From: Nodosilinea foveolarum
GTDB lineage: Bacteria; Cyanobacteriota; Cyanobacteriia; Phormidesmidales; Phormidesmidaceae
NCBI GenBank assembly: GCA_003242035.1
Contig: QBMC01000011.1
Location: 1-51,487 of the forward strand
Direction: 5' to 3'
DNA: 51,487 nt
Made by a program: the position numbers and the translations under genes. The notes beneath the pieces were generated by a model. It was not told where the DNA came from. It was given only the letters and a program-made list of their open reading frames with translations, and ran no database searches. This document shows positions 42,890-51,088 of the stretch, piece by piece (positions within the stretch are counted from its first letter, which is position 1; every line of letters starts with the position of its first letter).

Positions 42890-44665
42890 TCAAAAGACCA
42901 GATCCAGATCGAGTGATTTCAAATCAATCACAAATAAAGCAGACTCGTTAGAGAAAGTATCCTTTAGCGAGTTATTTTTTAACTGTGCGGCTTTTGGAGT
43001 GGCGATCACCACCAAAGCTCGGGTATCAGGTAAAGGAGCGATCGCCCTAACACCCATCAAATTCAGCCGTCCCACTGGCTGAGCCAACCGATCTAAAAAC
43101 AAACATCCGCCATCATCAATAACAGCATATCCCCAAGAAAATACGCCAACCCCTCGCGGATTTGAGCGCAGGTCCGTCGTTGAAAGAACAACAGAACGCA
43201 CTTGAAAAGGGCGCAAAGAAATCAGCAACAGCTTCACCGCTTCAGAGGCATTAGGCGCTGACAAAGCTACAATTTGGTAGGAGTCTAAAGAAAGCGCTGC
43301 ATGAGAAAGAGAAATATTGAGCGGCAGATCGCCTATCAGCTTTCCTTTGCGAGTGAAGCATTCTAAACAAGATTTATTAGCGCTCAGCGAAGTCAGCACC
43401 CTAACAATGTAGCGGCGATCAACCGCTAATGTCTGAACAACGCTAGCCTGAACCGATCTTAATAATTTTTCCTCCAGATCAACAGAACGACGGTTTTCTG
43501 GCTTTAACTCAACAAAATCTCGTAGAGTAATAAGCTGACCTTTACTCTGCGCGGGCTGTTGCGACACTTTGGGAAATACAACTAACCAACTTTCGTCCGG
43601 CGAAATCACTATCCAACTAGGCTGATTCAACTGGATAACCGAGTCCAAAGCCCCCTGCACATTTAACCGATAAATCGTACTGTTAGTGACGACAAAACAC
43701 CCCTGCGGCACAGCCAAGAGCTGATGAACCTTGCTAAGAGGCTTCTCATTTGTATTTGTAGAAAGCGGCTCAATCGCAGGCTTCAGGTGATCGACATGAG
43801 TCGATTGAACAGGCAGATCGCGCTTTATAGCGGCGATCGCACCCCCTTTTGAATCCGCCATAACATCAGCATCAGGCAGCGTCTGAAACGCAGAAAGCAT
43901 CTCGTTAGCACTGCTAAATCGCTGGTTGGGATGCTTGTGAAGTGACCGTTCTAAAAGCTGTTGAACGGGGGTAGAAAGAGATCTCGGGAAAGGGACTGCT
44001 TGAGTTTGGTGGGCTTGGCGTAAATGGTCAGGACTGCCGGAGAAAGGGCGATCGCCCAACAACAGCTCATACAAAATAACCCCCACAGAATAGAGATCCG
44101 ACGCATACGACGATTGGCCATAAAACCGTTCGGGAGCCGCGTAGGTAGGCGACCCAATTTCCTTCCGCGCCTGACTCGGCATTTCGACAAACCGAGCGCT
44201 GCCAAAGTCGCCGATCCTTGCCGTTAGCCGAGAAATCTTATCATCAGCCAGTTGAGACTGATAGGTGAGCAAAATATTCTCTGGCTTTAAATCGCCATGA
44301 ATAACCTGCTGGCTGTGGATGTAGCTCAGTCCCTTAAGAATATCGACTGCGATGCGACATAAAAGCGGCTGCGCCAGCACATTCGACTGTGAGGTCAGGT
44401 CTATTTGCGATCGCAATGTCCCCGCCTCGCAGTAGTCCAAAACAAACTGATAGCCGGTTTGGGTTTGAGCGATCGCCTGACAGCACACAATATTAGGATG
44501 GCACAGCTCATTTAGCACAAACGGTTCTTGCGACGCCTGCTCTGGGGCATGACACGTTTGCTTAATAGCGACTAACTGCCCCGTCCGCTTGTGAACAGCA
44601 CCATAAACCTGAGCAAACTGGCCTTGCCCAACCAGCCCCAGCAGCCGATAGTCAGAAAATGACAT
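42890..44665 (-). CDS. Serine/threonine protein kinase with C-terminal repeat-like domain
   Basis: The 591-residue protein has a Hanks-type kinase in residues 5-265: GLVGQGQFAQVYGAVHKRTG (P-loop), VAIKQT (Lys), ELCHPNIVCC, VIHGDLKPENILLTY near 120 (HGD in place of HRD, still with the catalytic Asp), IGDFGSARF, then the APERFYG activation segment and SVGVILYELLLGDRPF. Residues 300-591 contain repeated beta-strand-like segments that could form a propeller-type sensor or protein-binding domain. I cannot name it. No transmembrane helix was seen, unlike many bacterial Ser/Thr kinases. Its start is 18 bases after the end of the rhodanese gene, so the two are probably co-transcribed. The target is unknown. 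Confidence 0.9.
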   Translation of the reverse strand: MSFSDYRLLGLVGQGQFAQVYGAVHKRTGQLVAIKQTCHAPEQASQEPFVLNELCHPNIVCCQAIAQTQTGYQFVLDYCEAGTLRSQIDLTSQSNVLAQPLLCRIAVDILKGLSYIHSQQVIHGDLKPENILLTYQSQLADDKISRLTARIGDFGSARFVEMPSQARKEIGSPTYAAPERFYGQSSYASDLYSVGVILYELLLGDRPFSGSPDHLRQAHQTQAVPFPRSLSTPVQQLLERSLHKHPNQRFSSANEMLSAFQTLPDADVMADSKGGAIAAIKRDLPVQSTHVDHLKPAIEPLSTNTNEKPLSKVHQLLAVPQGCFVVTNSTIYRLNVQGALDSVIQLNQPSWIVISPDESWLVVFPKVSQQPAQSKGQLITLRDFVELKPENRRSVDLEEKLLRSVQASVVQTLAVDRRYIVRVLTSLSANKSCLECFTRKGKLIGDLPLNISLSHAALSLDSYQIVALSAPNASEAVKLLLISLRPFQVRSVVLSTTDLRSNPRGVGVFSWGYAVIDDGGCLFLDRLAQPVGRLNLMGVRAIAPLPDTRALVVIATPKAAQLKNNSLKDTFSNESALFVIDLKSLDLDLVF

Positions 44666-44683
44666 AGCGCGATCACTCCGCTA

Positions 44684-45037
44684 TCAATAGAGCGGCACAG
44701 ACGGATCAATCTGACGGCTATAGGCATCAATCCCGCCCGCCAAATTTTTGACATTCGTAAAGCCCTGGCTCATCAGCCAATGGCACATTTGCGCCGAGCG
44801 CATACCTAAGTGGCACATCACAATCGTCTCACCCGCCGGATTGAACTGAGCGCCAATAGTAGGCGACCAGGCCGGAAACTGACTTAGCGGCAAATTGACA
44901 AACTGTGCAACGCTAGCAACCTCCAGCTCGTGCGGCTCGCGCACATCAATGAGCTGAAGCGACTCTGGATCGGTCGCCAACCGCTGAGACAACGTTTCAA
45001 CATTGGTTTCTACTATAGGCTGAGGAGCATTCGTCAT
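44684..45037 (-). CDS. Rhodanese-like sulfurtransferase
   Basis: The 117-residue single rhodanese domain reads LIDVREPHELEVASV, FVNLPLSQFP, then the active-site loop IVMCHLGMRSAQMCHWLMSQGF with the persulfide-carrying Cys near residue 75 and the CxxGxRS pattern, followed by NVKNLAGGIDAYSRQIDPSVPLY. The loop length is that of GlpE-type sulfurtransferases. The sulfur acceptor is unknown. It lies immediately upstream of the kinase gene in the same direction. The pairing may only be operon sharing. Confidence 0.9.
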   Translation of the reverse strand: MTNAPQPIVETNVETLSQRLATDPESLQLIDVREPHELEVASVAQFVNLPLSQFPAWSPTIGAQFNPAGETIVMCHLGMRSAQMCHWLMSQGFTNVKNLAGGIDAYSRQIDPSVPLY

Positions 45038-45144
45038 AGGTAAGCAGTGACTATTCGCGTAGTTCTGTTTTGCCTAGTCAGTATGACATCTACAGCGAGA
45101 TGCGAAACGAAGTCCGAACATATCTAGACAGACTGCATCCAGTC

Positions 45145-47202
45145 TTAGTCCAGACTAACACCCAAATTACGAGCAACAAATGCCCATTTATCAGTCGCCT
45201 CTTCAATCTGCTTAGTCGTCGGTTTGCCTGCGCCATGTCCTGCCTTAGTTTCAATCCGAATCAGCACAGGACTATCTCCTTTATGAGCCGCTTGCAGCGC
45301 CGCCGCGAACTTGAAGCTGTGAGCGGGAACAACGCGGTCATCATGATCGGCAGTGGTAATCATAGTAGGCGGGTATTGCGTATCGGTCTTGAGATTGTGT
45401 AGCGGCGAATAAGCATATAGCGCCTTAAACTCGTCCTCATTCTGCGGCGAGCCATAGTCGGACTCCCAGGCCCAGCCAATAGTGAATTGGTTGAAGCGCA
45501 GCATATCTAAAACGCCGACCGCAGGCAGGGCTGCGCCGAAGAGATCGGGACGTTGGGTGATGCAGGCTCCAACCAGTAAGCCGCCATTGCTGCCGCCTGC
45601 GATCGCCAACTTCTCAGACTTCGTATAACCTTGTTCAATCAACCATTCTCCGGCGCTAATAAAATCATCAAACACCGTCTGTTTAGCTGTCTTAATTCCC
45701 GCTTGGTGCCAGCTCTCGCCATACTCACCGCCACCGCGCAAATTTGCCACCGCATACACGCCGCCTAGCTCCAGCCAAACCAGATTACTCACTGAAAAGC
45801 TAGGCGAAAGCGAGATACTGAATCCCCCGTAGCCATAGAGCAAAACCGGATTCTCGCCGTTAAGTGCTAGCCCTTTTTTGGCCGTAATGAACATCGGAAT
45901 CTCAGTCCCGTCTTTGCTAGGATAAAAGACCTGACGAGTCTCATAAGCGTCTGGGTCGAAAGGAACCGTCGGCTCTCGAAAGAGGGTGCTTTTGCCCGTC
46001 TTGAAGTCGTAGCGATAGATGCGGCTAGGCACGGTGAAGCTGGTGAAGCTGTAGAAGGTTTCGGGGTCAGTGCGATCGCCATCAAAGCCACCCGCCGAGC
46101 CAATTCCCGGCAGCTCAACATCCTTCACAAACTCACCGTTCAGCTCAAATATCTTGATCTGCGTATAGGCATCCTTAAGATAGTCCGCGACAAACTGGTT
46201 GTTGATAGTCCCCACCGATTCCAAAGTCTCTTCCGCTTCCGGAATCAGCGTCTGCCAATTCTCTCTTTCAGGACTAGAAATATCGACCGCAATCACTTTT
46301 CCTCTAGAAGCTTCTAGATCGGTTTGAATCCAAAAGATCGAACTGTCATTATCAATCACACTATAGTGAGCCTCAAACTCCGAGATTAGCTCAACAACTT
46401 CATCATCAGGATCTTGAAGATCTTTATAAAACAACAGATTTTGAGGAGACGTGCCCAACCACACAGAGATAATCAAATATCGGCCATCATCCGTAACGCC
46501 GCCACCAAAGCCCCAATCGGGCTGATCGGAACGCTCGTAAATTAACGTATCTTCTGACTGATTAGTGCCTAGCTGATGGTAGTAAAGCTTCTGAAAGCGA
46601 TTAACATCCTCCAACTTACTCTCTTCTTTCGGCTCGTCGTACCGACTGTAGAAAAACCCCTTATGGTCGTGAGTCCAGGCCGCACCCGAAAATTTCACCC
46701 ATTTAATATGGTCTTCGGTATCCTCACCCGTCTCAATGTCTCTAACTTTCCACTCCGTCCAGTCTGAGCCAGCCGTAGAAAGGCCATAGGCCAAGTACTG
46801 AGCATTCTCACTAATCGCCATCCCGCCCAAAGCCACGGTGCCATCTTCAGAGAGCGTATTCGGATCGAGTAGGACAACCGGCTCAGCCTCTAAAGTCGGC
46901 AAGGTGTAGAGCACCGACTGATTCTGCAAGCCATCATTTTTGTAATAGAAATAGCGATTCCCTCGCTTAAAAGGTGTGCCATATCGCTCATAATTCCATA
47001 GCTCAGTCAATCTAGAATTCAGCTTCTCCCGGCCCGATAGCTGATTCAAATAGCCAAACGTCACTTCATTTTGCGCCTCTACCCACCGCTGAGTCTCCTC
47101 GGCATTCGGATCTTCTAGCCAGCGGTAAGGATCGGCGACTTTTACGCCGTGGTACGTATCGGTTTGATCGGCTTTGCGAGTAGAAGGGTAGGTAAGCGCC
47201 AT
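45145..47202 (-). CDS. Prolyl oligopeptidase (S9A)
   Basis: The 685-residue enzyme cuts short peptides after proline. It starts MALTYPSTRKADQTDTYHG, DPYRWLEDP, typical of the family. A seven-bladed propeller (about residues 75-410) filters substrates. The catalytic domain has LYGYGGFSISLSPSFS, YAVANLRGGGEYGESWHQAG, then the nucleophile elbow IAGGSNGGLLVGACITQRPD near residue 535, the Asp in TTADHDDRVVPAHSFKF and the His in ETKAGHGAGKPT. All three residues are present. There is no signal peptide, so it is probably cytoplasmic. It starts 18 bases after the LpxB-like gene ends and may be co-transcribed with it, with no clear functional link. Confidence 0.95.
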   Translation of the reverse strand: MALTYPSTRKADQTDTYHGVKVADPYRWLEDPNAEETQRWVEAQNEVTFGYLNQLSGREKLNSRLTELWNYERYGTPFKRGNRYFYYKNDGLQNQSVLYTLPTLEAEPVVLLDPNTLSEDGTVALGGMAISENAQYLAYGLSTAGSDWTEWKVRDIETGEDTEDHIKWVKFSGAAWTHDHKGFFYSRYDEPKEESKLEDVNRFQKLYYHQLGTNQSEDTLIYERSDQPDWGFGGGVTDDGRYLIISVWLGTSPQNLLFYKDLQDPDDEVVELISEFEAHYSVIDNDSSIFWIQTDLEASRGKVIAVDISSPERENWQTLIPEAEETLESVGTINNQFVADYLKDAYTQIKIFELNGEFVKDVELPGIGSAGGFDGDRTDPETFYSFTSFTVPSRIYRYDFKTGKSTLFREPTVPFDPDAYETRQVFYPSKDGTEIPMFITAKKGLALNGENPVLLYGYGGFSISLSPSFSVSNLVWLELGGVYAVANLRGGGEYGESWHQAGIKTAKQTVFDDFISAGEWLIEQGYTKSEKLAIAGGSNGGLLVGACITQRPDLFGAALPAVGVLDMLRFNQFTIGWAWESDYGSPQNEDEFKALYAYSPLHNLKTDTQYPPTMITTADHDDRVVPAHSFKFAAALQAAHKGDSPVLIRIETKAGHGAGKPTTKQIEEATDKWAFVARNLGVSLD

Positions 47203-47220
47203 AAAAGATGAGGTAAAGCT

Positions 47221-48531
47221 TTATTTAACGTAGTTTACAGTCTCTAGAATCAGGTCTGCCATTTTATCCGCAGCGTTGGCAGATCCGCGCAGTCCGCGCA
47301 GCGATCGCCGCATCTCATCCAGCTTTTCAGGATGCGTCAAATAGTCGAGCGCTATCTCGCTCACATCCTGCGCCGTCACATATCCGAACAGCTCTGGAAC
47401 GACTTCCTTTTTCGCCCAAATGTTCGGCCAAGCGAACAGCTTTCCCGCCTTTTGCGCCGTACGGATGATCAGGGGATTAATGACTTTGCGGGCGATTGCC
47501 CCCACCCCCGGCAGCCGCACAATCAGCCCCGGCAACCCATCCCACATCTTAAAATTCTCCAGTCCCTGTGTCGGAATCATCACAATCATCGGCGTTGCCA
47601 GCGCACCCAGTTGAGCCGTATTGGCCCCTACCGTCGTAAAGCAAAGCGCACACTGAGAGAACAAATCTAGCGCCGGAAACCGCTGCCATAAATATACTTT
47701 TGGCCCGTTTGTGATTTGAAAATAAGGAAGGCTCAAATGAGGAGTAACCAGACTCACTTCTGGCCCCGAAAAACCAGAAACAGCAGGATTTATCGCGGGA
47801 TTAGCGTAACTAGCCAAGTCATCCAAACTGAGGTTAGGCGCGACGCCAATGACAAACTGTGATTGAGGCCGCTGTTGGTGAATGTAGTGCGCGATCGCCA
47901 ACGACAAAGGCACCCCAACCCCCAACTTCGCAGGCTTCGATCCCGGCAAAAACCCAATCAGCTCAGCCTCCTCCTCCAGCGCCAGCGCCGCCATAATTTC
48001 CGCCCGATTAGCCATCGTCTGCACATCGGCCATCAAATCGCCCACCACCGAAAGCTTATCTCGATACCGGCTAGACACCTTTTCCGCCACGCCAGAGCGC
48101 ATCACCCCAAAGCAATCTATTTGACTCGCCCACCGAGCCTCCCATTCGGCATACACCGCCGTGCCATAGCCCAACCGTTTAGCCACCAGCAAGGTATAAA
48201 GCTGATCGCCCCCGAGGAAAACCACAACGCCTTTATCGTGCCAGTCCCAGCCATCTAGCGTTTTACCCGTCAGCAAAAATCTAAAGAAATGCTCAGCGCT
48301 CTGAACGCGATCCACTTCTGGGTAGCGGGCAAGAATAATGTGCTCTTGCCCGGAAGCATTGGGACAGGGAGAGAGCAGAACGGAGATTCTGAGCTTTGTG
48401 TGATTGGGAGCTGATTTTCGGAGCGATCGCACCACTGGCTTCACCCAAGTCGCCACCTCACCCGGCCCATTCGACAAAATCACCACGTCAATCGGCTCTA
48501 TGTCCCCAGCCCCTCCATCATTCACCGTCAT
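47221..48531 (-). CDS. Lipid-A-disaccharide synthase-related protein (LpxB-like glycosyltransferase)
   Basis: From the ATG at 48531 the protein has 436 residues. It starts IEPIDVVILSNGPGEVATWVKP and has the GT-B organisation of LpxB, with segments VVVFLGGDQLYTLLVAKRLG, LIGFLPGSKPAKLGVGVPLS (donor-side loop), LCFTTVGANTAQLGALATPMIVMIP near residue 310 and a C-terminal helix with DEMRRSLRGLRGSANAADKM. This cyanobacterial group is usually called LpxB-related, since it diverges from true LpxB. Cyanobacteria generally lack a classical lipid A, so the acceptor is uncertain. A GTG-like upstream extension to 48561 is less likely. It is divergent from larB. Confidence 0.88.
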   Translation of the reverse strand: MTVNDGGAGDIEPIDVVILSNGPGEVATWVKPVVRSLRKSAPNHTKLRISVLLSPCPNASGQEHIILARYPEVDRVQSAEHFFRFLLTGKTLDGWDWHDKGVVVFLGGDQLYTLLVAKRLGYGTAVYAEWEARWASQIDCFGVMRSGVAEKVSSRYRDKLSVVGDLMADVQTMANRAEIMAALALEEEAELIGFLPGSKPAKLGVGVPLSLAIAHYIHQQRPQSQFVIGVAPNLSLDDLASYANPAINPAVSGFSGPEVSLVTPHLSLPYFQITNGPKVYLWQRFPALDLFSQCALCFTTVGANTAQLGALATPMIVMIPTQGLENFKMWDGLPGLIVRLPGVGAIARKVINPLIIRTAQKAGKLFAWPNIWAKKEVVPELFGYVTAQDVSEIALDYLTHPEKLDEMRRSLRGLRGSANAADKMADLILETVNYVK

Positions 48532-48614
48532 CTCGCACTCACCCACCGCAAAAACAAACACACCTCAGACAAATTAGCCTAAAGTTGTATTCCATCACCT
48601 TATCAACGATTACT

Positions 48615-49403
48615 GTGAATCAGCCCGACGCCCTGCGCGAACTGCTCCAATCCGTCGCCGCCGGAAGCCTCACCCCAGAAGCCGCCTTCGATCAGCTCAA
48701 GCAACGCTCCGGCTACGAAAGCGTCGATGACTTTGCCAAAATTGACCACCAAAGAACCCAGCGCACCGGCTTTCCAGAAGTGATTTGGGGCCAGGACAAA
48801 ACCGCCGGACAAATCATCAAAATTATGCGGGCAATGGAGCCGCTGCACCCAGTCGTAATGGCCACTCGCGTAGATGCGCAAAAAGGCATGGAAATTCAAT
48901 CTGCGCTGCCGCAGGTTACCTACTTTGAAACGGCCAGAATTTGCGCCGTCGAAAAAGCAGGCATCGCGATCCAACCCGGTAGGCTTAGCATTCTCACCGC
49001 AGGCACCGCCGACCTACCCGTCGCCGAAGAAGCCGCCGTCACCGCCGAACTCTGTGGATTTCAGGTCACTCGCCTGTGGGACGTAGGCGTAGCAGGTATC
49101 CACCGCCTACTCAACAACCGCCACGTCATTGAAGAATCGGACGTGCTGATTGTTGCCGCAGGGATGGAAGGCGCACTGCCTAGCGTAGTCGCAGGGTTAG
49201 CTCAATGTCCGGTGGTTGCGGTGCCAACTAGCATTGGCTACGGTGCAAGCTTTCAAGGACTCGCGCCCTTATTAACCATGCTGAACTCTTGCGCAACTGG
49301 AATTGGTGTCGTGAATATCGACAACGGTTTTGGTGCAGCCATTTTAGCGGGACAGATTTTGCGCACAGCCAATAGACTTGCAGCAGCTACCCAGGCTTAT
49401 TAA
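48615..49403 (+). CDS. larB: LarB, pyridinium-3,5-biscarboxylic acid mononucleotide synthase
   Basis: LarB carboxylates and hydrolyses nicotinic acid adenine dinucleotide in the first step of the nickel-pincer nucleotide cofactor pathway (lactate racemase cofactor). I start at the GTG at 48615, giving 262 residues. The open frame back to 48396 runs into the neighbouring gene's coding region and lacks conservation. The C-terminal half is AIR-carboxylase (PurE)-like: GRLSILTAGTADLPVAEEAA, VAGIHRLLNNRH, DVLIVAAGMEGALPSVVAGL and VAVPTSIGYGASFQGLAPLL, with N-terminal GFPEVIWGQDKTAGQI. larC, larE and larA are not in this window. The end overlaps the DUF5615 toxin gene by 17 bases. Confidence 0.92.
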   Translation: MNQPDALRELLQSVAAGSLTPEAAFDQLKQRSGYESVDDFAKIDHQRTQRTGFPEVIWGQDKTAGQIIKIMRAMEPLHPVVMATRVDAQKGMEIQSALPQVTYFETARICAVEKAGIAIQPGRLSILTAGTADLPVAEEAAVTAELCGFQVTRLWDVGVAGIHRLLNNRHVIEESDVLIVAAGMEGALPSVVAGLAQCPVVAVPTSIGYGASFQGLAPLLTMLNSCATGIGVVNIDNGFGAAILAGQILRTANRLAAATQAY

Positions 49404-49719
49404 CGCGAAGCAGCAACCCATCTAGCTTGTCTAACTCAGCAACTATCTGATGGATACTATTGGCCTGACGTTGCCAGTTATCGTCTCTAGAACAAACAAT
49501 AATTCCGTTATGCTTGTCACTCAAACGATGGAGCTTGATAAAATCTTTGCGATTAAGCGTTAGAACGGCTCGTTTTTCCGAGGCTGCAAAGGCGACAACT
49601 TTTTCATCAGATAAGCCACGATTTTCAGCTTCTTGAACCGTCAAAACATCATGGTTAAGCACTCGAAGAAACTCAACGACGCGACGGGGAAACTGCTCAT
49701 TGGCGTAGAACGCAGCCAT
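49387..49719 (-). CDS. DUF5615 PIN-like toxin
   Basis: The 110-residue protein reads MAAFYANEQFPRRVVEFLRV, HDVLTVQEAENRGLSDEKVV, FAASEKRAVLTLNRKDFIKLH and HNGIIVCSRDDNWQRQ. This is the DUF5615/Mut7-C-like PIN fold, with acidic residues in the order expected for a small ribonuclease. The first is Asn-Glu where many homologues have Asp-Glu. Members pair with DUF433 antitoxins, and such a gene lies two bases upstream. Its 3' end overlaps the end of larB. Target RNA unknown. Confidence in the family is good, in the activity moderate. Confidence 0.82.
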   Translation of the reverse strand: MAAFYANEQFPRRVVEFLRVLNHDVLTVQEAENRGLSDEKVVAFAASEKRAVLTLNRKDFIKLHRLSDKHNGIIVCSRDDNWQRQANSIHQIVAELDKLDGLLLRVNKPG

Positions 49720-49721
49720 GC

Positions 49722-50060
49722 TTAATCTGCCACTTCCGCCATATCGTTTTCACGAATTGCGTTTTCAATTTCATCTGGATTTGCTGCCGCATATGTCCAG
49801 GCATTTGCAAGGTCTGAGGCGCTTAGCGTTGGATAGTTGTAAAGCTGCTCAGAGTCTCTTACCTCTAGCTGGCGGTAGCTCACCAAAACCCAAACGGGGA
49901 CGCGAGTACCTTCTATGCAAGCTTCACCACCACAAACGCCAGACACCTTATTAATACCGCGCCAGTTTTGTCTTAGACTCCTGGATAAGATATTAATGGC
50001 CTCTAGCTTGTCAGAAGGAGAAAGGGACAGCAATTGAGATTCAATATGTTGAATGCTCAT
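49722..50060 (-). CDS. DUF433 antitoxin
   Basis: From the ATG at 50060 the product has 112 residues; the frame extends 11 codons further. The DUF433 core is GVCGGEACIEGTRVPVWVLVSYRQ followed by LSASDLANAWTYAAANPDEIENAI, a small winged-helix-like DNA-binding domain that acts as antitoxin and autorepressor in many bacteria. A preceding segment (SPSDKLEAINILSRSLRQNW) is an extra helical part. It lies two bases before the DUF5615 toxin gene. The region to its right is an accessory patch. Confidence 0.85.
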   Translation of the reverse strand: MSIQHIESQLLSLSPSDKLEAINILSRSLRQNWRGINKVSGVCGGEACIEGTRVPVWVLVSYRQLEVRDSEQLYNYPTLSASDLANAWTYAAANPDEIENAIRENDMAEVAD

Positions 50061-50242
50061 AACTTTTCTATATTTTTCTGTATACAAAGACATATTTTAT
50101 CGCAATCGCGGTGTCATTCTCTCAGAAAACAGTTAACCAACGTTTTGTAATATGTAAGGGCGATCGCTCATCCACATTCTAGGTTCGCTCAGAGATGAGC
50201 AAGTGCTAGATTTAAGAGGCTTTGACAGACGGTAGTGAAAAG

Positions 50243-50724
50243 ATGAGCGGAACTTACCAAGTAGACTTTAATACCTGGACTGACCAGACGGCTCAGCTAC
50301 TGCGAGAAGGTCGTTGGGCTGAGATAGATACTGAGCATTTGATTGAGGAAATTGAAGATTTGGGGAAGCGCGATTCTCCAAGGAGAGGCTTCGCCAACGC
50401 CGAGCCGTAACCAGTCAGCTCATTCGCCTTCTCCTGCACTTACTCAAATGGCAATACCAGCCAGAAAGACGTTCTGATAGCTGGCTAGACTCTATTACTG
50501 ATGCCCGCGTTCAGATTGAGCTAGCGCTTGAAGATAGTCCTAGTTTGAGAAACTATCTGATGGGACAGATAGAGACAAGTTATGCCAGGGCCTGTCGTCA
50601 AATCGCTCAGCAGACGGGAATAGATATTTTCACCTTTCCAACGGACTGCCCTTACAAACTGATGGATACTTTAGATGAAAATTGGCTACCGTCCGAGTGG
50701 TATCAGAATCTTAGCCAACGGTAG
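50243..50724 (+). pseudogene. DUF29 gene disrupted by a 29-base palindromic insert
   Basis: The ATG at 50243 opens a frame MSGTYQVDFNTWTDQTAQLL and AEIDTEHLIEEIEDLGK, the standard DUF29 start. It then runs into a stop at 50408-50410. In the next frame the DUF29 protein resumes cleanly: RRAVTSQLIRLLLHLLKWQY, ALEDSPSLRNYLMGQIETSY, GIDIFTFPTDCPYKL, TLDENWLPSEWYQ, ending at 50722-50724. The break coincides with the extra segment at 50371-50399. Removing 29 bases restores one continuous frame of about 150 residues. DUF29 proteins are common in cyanobacterial accessory regions, with unknown function. The gene is therefore recently inactivated, unless frameshifting or an assembly error explains it. 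Confidence 0.88.
50371..50399. repeat. Small palindromic insert (small dispersed repeat-like)
   Basis: The segment contains TCTCCAAGGAGA, a perfect inverted pair around AA, followed by GGCTTCGCCAACG. This style (ctcc-aagg-gag with a GCTTCGCCAACGC tail) resembles the small dispersed repeats of Nostoc-like cyanobacteria. It interrupts the DUF29 frame exactly where the protein alignment breaks. The 29-base length is 3n+2, which explains the frameshift. Confidence 0.7.
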
Positions 50725-50731
50725 GGTTTCT

Positions 50732-51088
50732 CTATCGTCCTTTTTGACGAACGTATAATCCCTGCTTTTGCTGGCGAATCTCAAACAAATCTATCGCTTT
50801 GAACAAAAGGCTTATGCTTTTATAGCCATAGTGACTCAGGCTAAACTCAGGTTGTTTTCTAACCTGCATACCCACTTGTGACATAGCAGCCCAGCCGTCG
50901 GTTTCTTGCACATTGGCGATCGCACCACGCAAAATCTGTATCAGCTTGGTATCTTGTTTTAGCAACTTGCCCTCTTTGCGATCGCCCACTTCAGCTTTGG
51001 CTATCTCTTCAGCCGTTTCTTTAGCTACCTCCAAATAGAAAAACTTCGGGTAGTGCATTAATGTAAAGGATAGAGGAAAATAAGGCAT
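50732..51088 (-). pseudogene. 5'-truncated NYN/LOTUS protein remnant
   Basis: The open frame gives 118 residues. The C-terminal 80 match an OST-HTH/LOTUS domain as I know it: ILRGAIANVQETDGWAAMSQ, VGMQVRKQPEFSLSHYGYKS and ISLLFKAIDLFEIRQQ ending YVRQK. In cyanobacteria this domain usually sits behind an NYN/LabA-type PIN nuclease. Here only the tail of that part (KFFYLEV) remains, then the sequence passes into the left end of the IS1-like element near 51047. The first 14 residues (MPYFPLSFTLMHYP) are probably encoded by the inserted element. I read it as a nuclease gene cut by transposition. It could still be expressed as a stand-alone LOTUS protein. Confidence 0.72.

Noticed and set aside
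48396-48614. N-terminal extension of the larB frame by 73 residues
   Set aside because: It overlaps the LpxB-like gene in antisense, is Ser/Pro/His-rich and lacks LarB-like sequence; the GTG at 48615 begins the conserved protein.
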